A stretch of DNA of 10,730 nucleotides from an uncultured Chitinophagaceae bacterium. Its GTDB lineage: Bacteria; Bacteroidota; Bacteroidia; Chitinophagales; Chitinophagaceae. The stretch is taken from positions 1 through 10,730 of the forward strand of contig CAMPGT010000134.1 of the NCBI GenBank assembly GCA_946885665.1, read 5' to 3'. Position numbers and translations under genes: made by a program. Positions 4,734 through 10,730 of the stretch are shown here, one piece after another (the first letter of the stretch is position 1; each line of letters begins with the position of its first letter). The notes under the pieces are model-generated. The model searched no databases, was not told the DNA's origin, and saw only the letters and a program-made list of their open reading frames with translations.

Positions 4734-6629
4734 CTACCACGGAATTTCGAGCCGGTTGTTGCGCTGCTCCACATCAGCCATCCTTTTCGAAGGATCTATC
4801 TCAATCACCTTAATCGTCGCAATTCTTTTCGTTAAATCAAAGGTATAGGTGTCGTGCGTCCACTTCCATGCGGGAAACACGGTTCTCAGAACGTTTTTTT
4901 CTTCCTCGGGCTTGGTGCCAAACAACAGGTACATCGGAATGTAAGCAAGCTCTTTGGTTCCGTCTTTGTAGTCAATCAATATATCCAGCGGCATCGGTAT
5001 CTCGCCGGCCTTCTTCAGCCTTATCTTCGTCTTTCCTCCTTCTTCCCATAAACTGTCTATGCTGTAGTCGATGGTTTTCGTTGAATTCACCCAATAATCT
5101 TTGTACCAATCCAACTGCAATCCGCTCACTTTCTCGGCCACACGCAAAAAATCGTCGGCGTCGGGATGCCTGAACCGCCATTGGTTGTAGTACCGGAGCA
5201 TAATCTTCGACAACTGCTGGTCGCCAACAATGTAGCCCAGTTGCGAAAGAAACACGCAGCCCTTCGAATAGGCGGCGATGCTGTAGGCTGTATTCGTTTC
5301 GAAGTGGTCTGCGTGAGTGGTCAACGGCTCTTCGAGGCGCGACTTCGCGATGTAATAATATGTTTGATAATTATTGTAATGATATTTCGGAAGCATGTTT
5401 TTTAGCGAGTCGAGTCGCGCAATGGCGCCGGGTGTACCGGCTTCTCTTTTTCTGATCACCGTTTCGTTGTAATAATTGGTAACGAGATCGGTGGCCCAGT
5501 TCGCAAATCCCTCATCCATCCAGGGATAGCGCGATTCATCTGTGGCCAGCATCATCTGGTACCAGCTATGCATCCACTCATGAAAGCATGTGCCTAGCCC
5601 GGGACCATTGATCAGCGTTGCCATGGGATATTCCATGCCGCCATCCCCCCCTTGTATAAATGAATATTGCTTGTAGGCGTAGGCGCCAAAATTTTTTGCC
5701 ATGAACGGATACACGGCAACTGCCGCATCACCCACTTCTTTCCATTGTTCCTCATTGCCTGTTTTATACAGCACGTGAATAGTCGGGCCATCATCGATGG
5801 TTCTTTTGATGTGCTTATATTCCGGATCGGCCGCCCATACGAAATCATGCACATTGGGCGCAAGAAAATGCCAGGTGAGTTTTGGACCAGCCGGTCGTGC
5901 CACATTTGTTCCTTTCGCTTCATACCCGTAGCCGATTTGCTGGGCGTTTTGAAGATAGCCGGTGCCTCCCAGTATGAAACTTTTATCTATGCTGATGCTG
6001 ACGTCGAAATCGCCCCACACGCCGTAAAATTCCCTGGCCACATAAGGATTCGGGTGCCATCCATCTTCGTCGTACTCGCACAATTTGGGATACCACTGGC
6101 TCATGCTGTACTTCACGCCATTTGCCGCATCGCGGCCCGCGCGCCTGATTTGCAGCGGCACCTGCGCATTAAAATTCATCTTCAGCACCACTTTTTCGCC
6201 GGGCTTTACGGGCTTGGTGAGACCAACTTCCAAAATCGTCTCATGAACGGTGAAGGGCTGCGGCACGCCGTTCATGGTGAGCGATTCGACTCTTTGGTAA
6301 CCTATTTCGTCTTCCTGCAGATGGGCTATCCGGTCCTTTACCCTGCTATCCCATTCCTGCCGCCGGTTTGTGCGGATCTCGCCCATGTGCCGGCTTCTTG
6401 CATCCATCATGCTGTTCGGCTGAAACGCGTTCCAGTACAAATGGTAAAACAACTTTTTGAGCGTATCCGGTGATTTATTCGTGTACTCAAGCTGTTGCTT
6501 CCCTGTAAAACGGTTGGTGGCGACATCCATGTCGATGTCCATCGTGTATTTTACGTGCTGCTGCCAATATTGTGAATAGGAAATAGTTGTCAAAGCAAGC
6601 GCAACACATCCCAGCAGGATTTTTTTCAT
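4734..6629 (-). CDS. Secreted M1-family zinc metallopeptidase
   Basis: This is an aminopeptidase-type gluzincin, probably periplasmic or exported, that trims peptides from the N-terminus. The 631-residue protein starts with a signal peptide (MKKILLGCVALALTTISYS, predicted cut before QYW). A beta-rich N-terminal domain follows, containing the VKYTMDIDMDVATNRFTGKQ type start seen in M1 proteins. The catalytic parts are GGMEYP (330-335, the GxMEN-like exopeptidase motif), HEWMH (350-354) and the third zinc ligand E373 in MDEGFANW. E373 lies exactly 18 residues after the second His. The transition-state Tyr is probably Y454 in AYSKG. No type IX secretion C-terminal domain is visible, as it ends RLEIPW. 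It lies 23 bases after the PepSY-like gene on the same strand and is probably co-transcribed. It converges with rsmG across a 72-bp spacer (4662-4733) in which I see no clear terminator hairpin. The LLGC near the N-terminus is too early for a lipobox. Confidence 0.92.
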   Translation of the reverse strand: MKKILLGCVALALTTISYSQYWQQHVKYTMDIDMDVATNRFTGKQQLEYTNKSPDTLKKLFYHLYWNAFQPNSMMDARSRHMGEIRTNRRQEWDSRVKDRIAHLQEDEIGYQRVESLTMNGVPQPFTVHETILEVGLTKPVKPGEKVVLKMNFNAQVPLQIRRAGRDAANGVKYSMSQWYPKLCEYDEDGWHPNPYVAREFYGVWGDFDVSISIDKSFILGGTGYLQNAQQIGYGYEAKGTNVARPAGPKLTWHFLAPNVHDFVWAADPEYKHIKRTIDDGPTIHVLYKTGNEEQWKEVGDAAVAVYPFMAKNFGAYAYKQYSFIQGGDGGMEYPMATLINGPGLGTCFHEWMHSWYQMMLATDESRYPWMDEGFANWATDLVTNYYNETVIRKREAGTPGAIARLDSLKNMLPKYHYNNYQTYYYIAKSRLEEPLTTHADHFETNTAYSIAAYSKGCVFLSQLGYIVGDQQLSKIMLRYYNQWRFRHPDADDFLRVAEKVSGLQLDWYKDYWVNSTKTIDYSIDSLWEEGGKTKIRLKKAGEIPMPLDILIDYKDGTKELAYIPMYLLFGTKPEEEKNVLRTVFPAWKWTHDTYTFDLTKRIATIKVIEIDPSKRMADVEQRNNRLEIPW

Positions 6630-6652
6630 GAAGACGTTTTAGAGGGGCGAAT

Positions 6653-7105
6653 TTACAACGTAATTTTGTCCCTCAGCATCCTTCCCTTGCTGCTAAAATA
6701 GAGGTTTCGCTTGTTGATGTCGCTTCTTTCAACCTGTATCCTGTATTGAAGTACATCATCGGGAAGCTCGATCTTTCTTATTTCGTTAACGGTCCAGTCG
6801 GCATACTTGCTTTTTTCAAAGCCATCCTGCACCACTTCGGGTAAATCGCTTTGTTCAATGCCAATTTCGGTGCTTTCCCATTCGCCCTTGTTGCTGAACG
6901 ATGCGAGGTAGTCGATGCTGTCGACGCTGAAGCTGGCCGTGAACCCGGTTAATTTATCGCGCCATTCCACCAATTCGGCCTGCGGATATTTTTCAGTGAA
7001 ACTGCTCGTAACTTCGGCGGGTATCTTTCTGATCTGTGCAAACGAATTATTTGACAATAACAAAATAAATGCGGAAGACAGGAATACGTAAAATAACTTT
7101 TTCAT
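6653..7105 (-). CDS. Periplasmic PepSY-like (DUF2874) protein
   Basis: This is a 150-residue exported protein of unknown function. Residues 1-24 form a clean signal peptide (basic MKK, hydrophobic FILLLSNNSFAQ). The mature part has two half-repeats of the PepSY-like fold: an IPAEVTSSFTEKYPQAELVEW segment followed by strands FTASF..DYLASFSNKGEW, then LPEVVQDGFEKSKYADWTVNEIRKIE followed by QYRIQVERSDINKRNLYFSSKGRML. This pattern of amphipathic helix, W, and strands with a GK turn is typical of the Bacteroidetes beta-lactamase-inhibitor-like PepSY-like family. I chose the ATG at 7103-7105 because it gives the signal peptide. A start 39 bases upstream adds non-family residues. It precedes the M1 peptidase by 23 bases. 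PepSY-type domains are often linked to peptidases, but control of the M1 enzyme is only a guess. Confidence 0.82.
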   Translation of the reverse strand: MKKLFYVFLSSAFILLLSNNSFAQIRKIPAEVTSSFTEKYPQAELVEWRDKLTGFTASFSVDSIDYLASFSNKGEWESTEIGIEQSDLPEVVQDGFEKSKYADWTVNEIRKIELPDDVLQYRIQVERSDINKRNLYFSSKGRMLRDKITL

Positions 7106-7191
7106 TTCTATTTGATTTAAAACCTGTGGCAAGGTTAAGTACAATTAATAAAATAAAAACTTAAAATAGGTGCGGCACTATAAATGAGAAC

Positions 7192-8112
7192 ATGGAAACA
7201 GTAATCATAACGGGAGGAACAGGGATGATAGGTGCGGTGTTGGCGCCATTGTTACTATCCAAAGGGTTCAGGGTCGTCATTTTAACGAGGAAGGCGAAAT
7301 CTTCTTCGACGGATAATCTGATATATTCAGAATGGGATCCGTCGGCACAGGAGATGGATAAAGAAATTATCGGAATGGCCGATCACATCATTCATCTCGC
7401 CGGTGCAAATGTTGGTGAAAAAAGATGGACGGCAAAAAGAAAAAAGCAAATCGTTGACAGCAGGGTGAAGGGCGGTGAAACGATCGTTAAGTCGCTTACG
7501 GCTCATCCCAACAAGGTGAAAACAGTTATCGGCGCCTCGGGAATAGGTTGGTATGGCGCGGATAATAAAAAGGCCACCCGCGGTTTTATTGAAACCGATC
7601 CTCATGCAAGTGACTTCCTTGGCGAGACCTGTGCGCAATGGGAAGAAAGTATGAAAGGAGTTGCAGCGTTGGGTAAGCGGCTGGTTACCCTTCGCACAGG
7701 GGTTGTGTTGAGTAATGAAGGCGGAGCGTTTCGCGAGTTTGTAAAACCGATGAAAGCCGGGGTGGCGACGATCCTTGGGTCGGGGATGCAGAAAATAAGC
7801 TGGATACATATTGATGACATCTGCAGGGTGTACCTGCATGCGATAGAGAATAAGAACATGAACGGCGTGTACAATGCCGCGGCGCCTGAGGTGGTGACGA
7901 ATAAAACGTTAGTGTTGAAAGCGGCGAAAAGGCGGCGCCGGCCCTTTATTCCCGTTCATGTGCCGGGTTTTGTGCTCAAAATTTATTTGGGGGAGATGAG
8001 TGTGGAGGTGTTGAAGAGTGCCACTGTTGATGACAGCAGGTTGCGGAGTTCGGGATTTCATTTTTTGTTTCCAACGCTTGATGCGGCGTTGGGGGAATTG
8101 TTGGGAAAGTGA
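7192..8112 (+). CDS. TIGR01777-family SDR epimerase (YfcH-like)
   Basis: This 306-residue atypical extended short-chain dehydrogenase/reductase has an unproven substrate. The cofactor motif GGTGMIG (8-14) is the Rossmann TGxxGxxG type. Family marks are HLAGANVGEKRWTAKRKKQIVDSRV, the ASGIGWYG motif containing the catalytic-type YG, LRTGVVLS, SWIHIDDICR (a segment conserved in this subgroup), and the C-terminal DUF1731-like region (roughly the last 45 residues: PVHVPGFVLKIYLGEMSVEVLKS, DDSRLRSSGFHFLFPTL). Length is normal. The spacer to the divergent PepSY-like gene (7106-7191) is AT-rich, but I find no TAnnTTTG on the plus strand. The gene converges with fadN across 51 bases. Confidence 0.92.
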   Translation: METVIITGGTGMIGAVLAPLLLSKGFRVVILTRKAKSSSTDNLIYSEWDPSAQEMDKEIIGMADHIIHLAGANVGEKRWTAKRKKQIVDSRVKGGETIVKSLTAHPNKVKTVIGASGIGWYGADNKKATRGFIETDPHASDFLGETCAQWEESMKGVAALGKRLVTLRTGVVLSNEGGAFREFVKPMKAGVATILGSGMQKISWIHIDDICRVYLHAIENKNMNGVYNAAAPEVVTNKTLVLKAAKRRRRPFIPVHVPGFVLKIYLGEMSVEVLKSATVDDSRLRSSGFHFLFPTLDAALGELLGK

Positions 8113-8136
8113 TTTGGGTTGTTTTTCGTATCACCG

Positions 8137-8153
8137 GCCGGCGGGGGTGGACC
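8137..8153. repeat. Partial GC-rich repeat between epimerase and fadN
   Basis: The self-complementary CCGGCCGG (8134-8141) runs into GGCGGGGGTGGAC (8140-8152), the tail of the two-hairpin element seen at 4467-4511 and 10682-10722. The internal GAA-loop hairpin is missing, so this is a degraded or minimal copy. It sits in the convergent spacer 8113-8163 and might help stop transcripts, but there is no following T-run. Confidence 0.5.
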
Positions 8154-8163
8154 TCCCTTCTCC

Positions 8164-10506
8164 TCAATTCCGCATCGGCTTCCCCGTCTTGATCACACTT
8201 TGAATTCTTTCCAGTGTTTTCCTCTCCCCGCATAAACTTAAAAAAGCTTCCCGTTCCAGGTCAAGCAGGTACTGTTCACTTACCAGTGTTTGTTCACTCA
8301 GGTCGCCGCCGCACATCACATATGCCAGCTTCCGCGCCACCAGTGTGTCGTGATCGGTGGCATAACCGCCTCTCCACATACCGTTGATGCCTGCGTACAA
8401 GGCGCCCAATCCTGAACGTCCGAGAACGCGGATATCTTTTCGTGGAACGGGCGCGTTATAACCGCTTTCGTGTAATTCGATCACCGATCGCTTTGCTTCC
8501 ATGATTCTTCTTGACTGGTTCATGACGATCTCATCATGCCCCTTTCTCAACATTCCCAGCTCAAATCCTTCCGTTGCCGATGTAGAAACTTTAGCGGTGG
8601 CAATCGTGATGAACCGGTTCTTCAGTGTGATCGTCTCGGGCTCGTCTTCGTGCATCTCATCGGCAGCGCGCAGCACAAATTCTTTGGTACCGCCGCCGCC
8701 GGGGATCAGTCCAACACCGGGTTCCACCAGGCCTATGTATGTTTCGGCGGCTGCGCATACCTTATCGGCATGCAGGCTCAACTCGCACGAACCACCGAGG
8801 GCAAGGCCATGTGGCGCCACCACTACCGGTACGGCCGAATACCTCACCCGCATCATCGTTTGCTGAAACATTCTCACCGCCATGTCCAGCTCATCAAACT
8901 CCTGCTCAACGGCAAACATGAATATCATGCCCACGTTTGCGCCTGCACTGAAATGCTGTCCGTCATTGGCGATAACCAGTCCCTTATATTTTTCTTCCGC
9001 CATCCCCACCGAACGCTGGATGCCCTCAAGCACCTCGCCGCCGATCGTTCCCATTTTCGTGTACCATTCGAGGCCCAAAACGTCATCGCCCAAATGATAC
9101 AACCTGCATGCGCTGTTTTTCCAAACGGTATTTTCGGCGAAGTTCTTCATCACGATGTAAGCGCCGGTTCCGGGAACCGGCGAATATTTCCCTTCTATAA
9201 CGTTGTAGCATAAACGCTTTCCATTTTCCACTTTGTAGAAAGAAGTGATCCCTTGATTCAGCATTTCGTTTACCCAGGATGCGACGCTGTAGCCTTCTTC
9301 TCTCATTTTTGCGACCATTGTTTCGACTCCCAGGGCGTCCCAACTTTCGAAGGGGCCGATCTCCCAGCCAAAGCCGGCTTTCATGGCATCGTCTACGCGA
9401 TAAATATCGTCGCTGATCTCGGGTATGCGTTGCGAAATGTAGGAGAACAATCCGTAATGGAATTTCCTGATGAACTCTCCCGCCTTGTCTTTTCCTTCGG
9501 CGAGTATCCGCAGCTTCTTCGCAACGTCTTCTTCTTTTTTTGCAGCGTCAGCCGATGGAAACTTCGGTTTCTTGCGCGGTTCGTATTCTTTAGTGGCGAG
9601 ATTGAGTGCGAATATTTCCTTTTCGCCTTTGTCGTTCTTGACCTTCTTAAAAAAACCCTGTCCGGTTTTGTCGCCGAGCCAGTTTTTTGCTGTCATCTCC
9701 TGCAGCCATGCGGGGATGGTGAATGTTTGCCGGGCCTCGTCATTCGGGCAGTTTTCGTAGACGCCCTTCGCCACTTTTACCAGTGTGTCGATGCCGACGA
9801 CATCGGCAGTACGGAAAGTCGCGGATTTTGGGCGGCCCGATACGGGTCCGGTTAAAAGATCGACTTCATCTATTGTTAGTCCCAGTTGATCTGCCAGCTT
9901 AAAAATCGACATAATTGAAAATACGCCGATGCGGTTGGCGATGAACGCGGGTGTGTCTTTGCACAAGACGGTGGTTTTGCCCAGGTGCAGGTCGCCGAAT
10001 TCCATCAGGAACGAGGTTACTTCAGCATCCGTGTGAGGGGTTGGAATGATTTCGAGCAACCTCAGGTAGCGTGGCGGGTTGAAGAAGTGCGTTCCGCAGA
10101 AATGTTTTTTAAAGTCGTCTGAGCGGCCCTCTGCCATCATGTGGATGGGTATTCCGGACGTGTTGGAGGTAATCAGGGTGCCGGCGCGTCTGTGTTTTTC
10201 AACCTGTTCGAAGATCTGTTGTTTTACGTCGAGCCGTTCAACCACCACTTCGATGATCCAGTCGCAGTTTTTTATGCCGGGCATGTGTTCGCTGAAGCTG
10301 CCTGTGGCGATGAGTTTCACGGCGGATTTCGAATAAAGGGGGGAGGGGTTGGATTTAATGGCCGCTGAAATAGCGTCGGCTGCCTGTTTGGCTTCCATGT
10401 CGAGCAGAAGTACCGGGATACCGGCGCCGGCGAAGTGGCAGGCGATCCTCGAGCCCATTACGCCGCTTCCTAATACCGCAACTTTTTTGATGATTCTTTT
10501 TGTCAT
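8164..10506 (-). CDS. fadN: FadN-type 3-hydroxyacyl-CoA dehydrogenase / enoyl-CoA hydratase fusion
   Basis: This bifunctional enzyme of fatty-acid beta-oxidation hydrates trans-2-enoyl-CoA and oxidises the L-3-hydroxyacyl-CoA with NAD+. The 780 residues follow the FadN order, dehydrogenase first, unlike FadB/FadJ. The NAD site is GSGVMG (13-18), catalytic H140 lies in GTHFFNP and E152 in LLEIIP. CKDTPAFIANRIG (182-194) leads into the dehydrogenase C-terminal domain (about 195-290, WLGDKTGQGFFKK), with a second partial one near 350-415. The hydratase domain spans about 485-700, with oxyanion-loop FSAGANVG (519-526) and both acids: E575 in GGSCEL and E595 in VEPGVGLIPGGGGT. Length matches B. 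subtilis FadN (about 790). A thiolase and acyl-CoA dehydrogenase usually follow in an operon, but here the gene ends against a convergent epimerase gene. Its partners may be elsewhere. The ATG at 10506 is preceded within eight bases by a heptamer array and has no Shine-Dalgarno sequence. Confidence 0.93.
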   Translation of the reverse strand: MTKRIIKKVAVLGSGVMGSRIACHFAGAGIPVLLLDMEAKQAADAISAAIKSNPSPLYSKSAVKLIATGSFSEHMPGIKNCDWIIEVVVERLDVKQQIFEQVEKHRRAGTLITSNTSGIPIHMMAEGRSDDFKKHFCGTHFFNPPRYLRLLEIIPTPHTDAEVTSFLMEFGDLHLGKTTVLCKDTPAFIANRIGVFSIMSIFKLADQLGLTIDEVDLLTGPVSGRPKSATFRTADVVGIDTLVKVAKGVYENCPNDEARQTFTIPAWLQEMTAKNWLGDKTGQGFFKKVKNDKGEKEIFALNLATKEYEPRKKPKFPSADAAKKEEDVAKKLRILAEGKDKAGEFIRKFHYGLFSYISQRIPEISDDIYRVDDAMKAGFGWEIGPFESWDALGVETMVAKMREEGYSVASWVNEMLNQGITSFYKVENGKRLCYNVIEGKYSPVPGTGAYIVMKNFAENTVWKNSACRLYHLGDDVLGLEWYTKMGTIGGEVLEGIQRSVGMAEEKYKGLVIANDGQHFSAGANVGMIFMFAVEQEFDELDMAVRMFQQTMMRVRYSAVPVVVAPHGLALGGSCELSLHADKVCAAAETYIGLVEPGVGLIPGGGGTKEFVLRAADEMHEDEPETITLKNRFITIATAKVSTSATEGFELGMLRKGHDEIVMNQSRRIMEAKRSVIELHESGYNAPVPRKDIRVLGRSGLGALYAGINGMWRGGYATDHDTLVARKLAYVMCGGDLSEQTLVSEQYLLDLEREAFLSLCGERKTLERIQSVIKTGKPMRN

Positions 10507-10513
10507 GGAAGGA

Positions 10514-10597
10514 GATAAAAGTTTAAGCTTAAAAGTTACAGGTTAAAACTGAAAACCCTCTCACGTCTCACGTCTCCCGTTTCACGGTTGAAAGCTC
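10514..10597. repeat. Heptanucleotide array just upstream of fadN
   Basis: Twelve 7-nt steps stay in one register, though units are more diverged than elsewhere. GTTTAAG, CTTAAAA, GTTACAG, GTTAAAA and CTGAAAA follow a GATAAAA unit (10514-10555). Then come CCCTCTC, two perfect ACGTCTC units (10563-10576), CCGTTTC, ACGGTTG and AAAGCTC. On the minus strand this reads as a purine-rich block followed by a TTTTAAC-like block ending eight bases before the fadN ATG. It occupies the place where the fadN promoter and leader should be. No exact TAnnTTTG is found there, though TAACTTTT comes close. Confidence 0.7.
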
Positions 10598-10629
10598 TCA
10601 AATTTCTCATCTTTTCAACCCACCCCTGA

Positions 10630-10658
10630 CCCCTCCATCAGGGAGGGGATTTTTTTTT
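10630..10658 (+). terminator. Terminator-like hairpin with T-run
   Basis: CCCCTCC (10630-10636) pairs with GGAGGGG (10642-10648) around a 5-nt loop, followed after one A by nine T (10650-10658). The form is that of a Rho-independent terminator on the plus strand, but no plus-strand gene ends before it within 2 kb. It may instead be another copy of a dispersed palindromic repeat, extended on the left by CACCCCTGA. It could insulate fadN from transcription coming from the left. Confidence 0.5.
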
Positions 10659-10681
10659 GTTTTAAGAAATTATTATCTCGC

Positions 10682-10722
10682 TTCCCCGCTGGCGGGGGTG
10701 GCGCGAAGCGCCGGGGGTGGAC
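10682..10722. repeat. Two-hairpin GC-rich palindromic repeat, copy B
   Basis: This has the same design as the element at 4467-4511. The first hairpin is CCCCGC and GCGGGG around TG (10684-10697). The second is GGCGC and GCGCC (10700-10712) around GAA. The GGGGGTGGAC tail follows. The second stem differs in sequence from copy A while keeping its pairing and its loop. The element lies at the right edge of the window in non-coding DNA upstream of fadN. Confidence 0.75.
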
Positions 10723-10730
10723 TTTTGCCC

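Noticed and set aside
5667..6473. 268-codon plus-strand open frame opposite the M1 peptidase
   Set aside because: It is antisense to a clearly conserved catalytic gene, and its product has no recognisable family features.
6606..6629. Lipobox LLGC at residues 5-8 of the M1 peptidase
   Set aside because: It is too close to the N-terminus to follow a full hydrophobic core. A normal signal peptidase I site after SYS fits better.

Overview
The window looks like chromosomal housekeeping DNA from a Bacteroidota bacterium, most likely of the Chitinophagales/Chitinophagaceae type. Three things support this. The small acidic DUF2795 protein and the PepSY-like periplasmic protein are forms typical of that phylum. 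The start codons lack Shine-Dalgarno sequences. At least one promoter fits the Bacteroidetes consensus (TTTG, 19-nt spacer, TAnnTTTG). No plasmid, phage or transposase gene is visible. TGA and other stops are used normally.

Layout from left to right. A heptanucleotide array (1-84) runs into the stop codon of a LolD-type ABC ATPase (80-730, minus). A divergent spacer holds a good promoter for a small DUF2795 gene (884-1105, plus). That gene overlaps tail-to-tail with a PduO-type cobalamin adenosyltransferase gene (1086-1661, minus), which carries an in-frame TGA and several lost active-site residues. Another heptad array (about 1662-1740) separates it from a second MacB/LolD-type ATPase (1734-2447, minus). 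That ATPase overlaps gatC (2444-2734, minus) by ATGA. A 35-bp divergent spacer leads to a membrane GT2 glycosyltransferase (2770-3867, plus) overlapping rsmG (3837-4661, plus). Then come an M1 metallopeptidase (4734-6629, minus) and its PepSY-like upstream neighbour (6653-7105, minus), a TIGR01777 SDR epimerase (7192-8112, plus), and a FadN-type beta-oxidation fusion enzyme (8164-10506, minus). The last 224 bases are non-coding and repeat-rich.

The genes do not form one pathway. They are short unrelated operons: gatC-ABC-(broken cobA/pduO), GT2-rsmG, and PepSY-like-M1 peptidase.

The most unusual content is a family of repeats in and between these genes. Four arrays keep an unbroken 7-nt period for roughly 60 to 85 bases while the unit sequence changes along the array (GAGTGGG-type, then TTTTAAC-type, then CATCGGC-type, and so on). 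They share a vocabulary of units between sites. They abut start or stop codons. One, together with two GC-rich palindromic elements, sits in frame inside rsmG and adds about 62 residues at a conserved methyltransferase loop. One palindromic element recurs at the right edge of the window with a changed but still paired stem around the same GAA loop.
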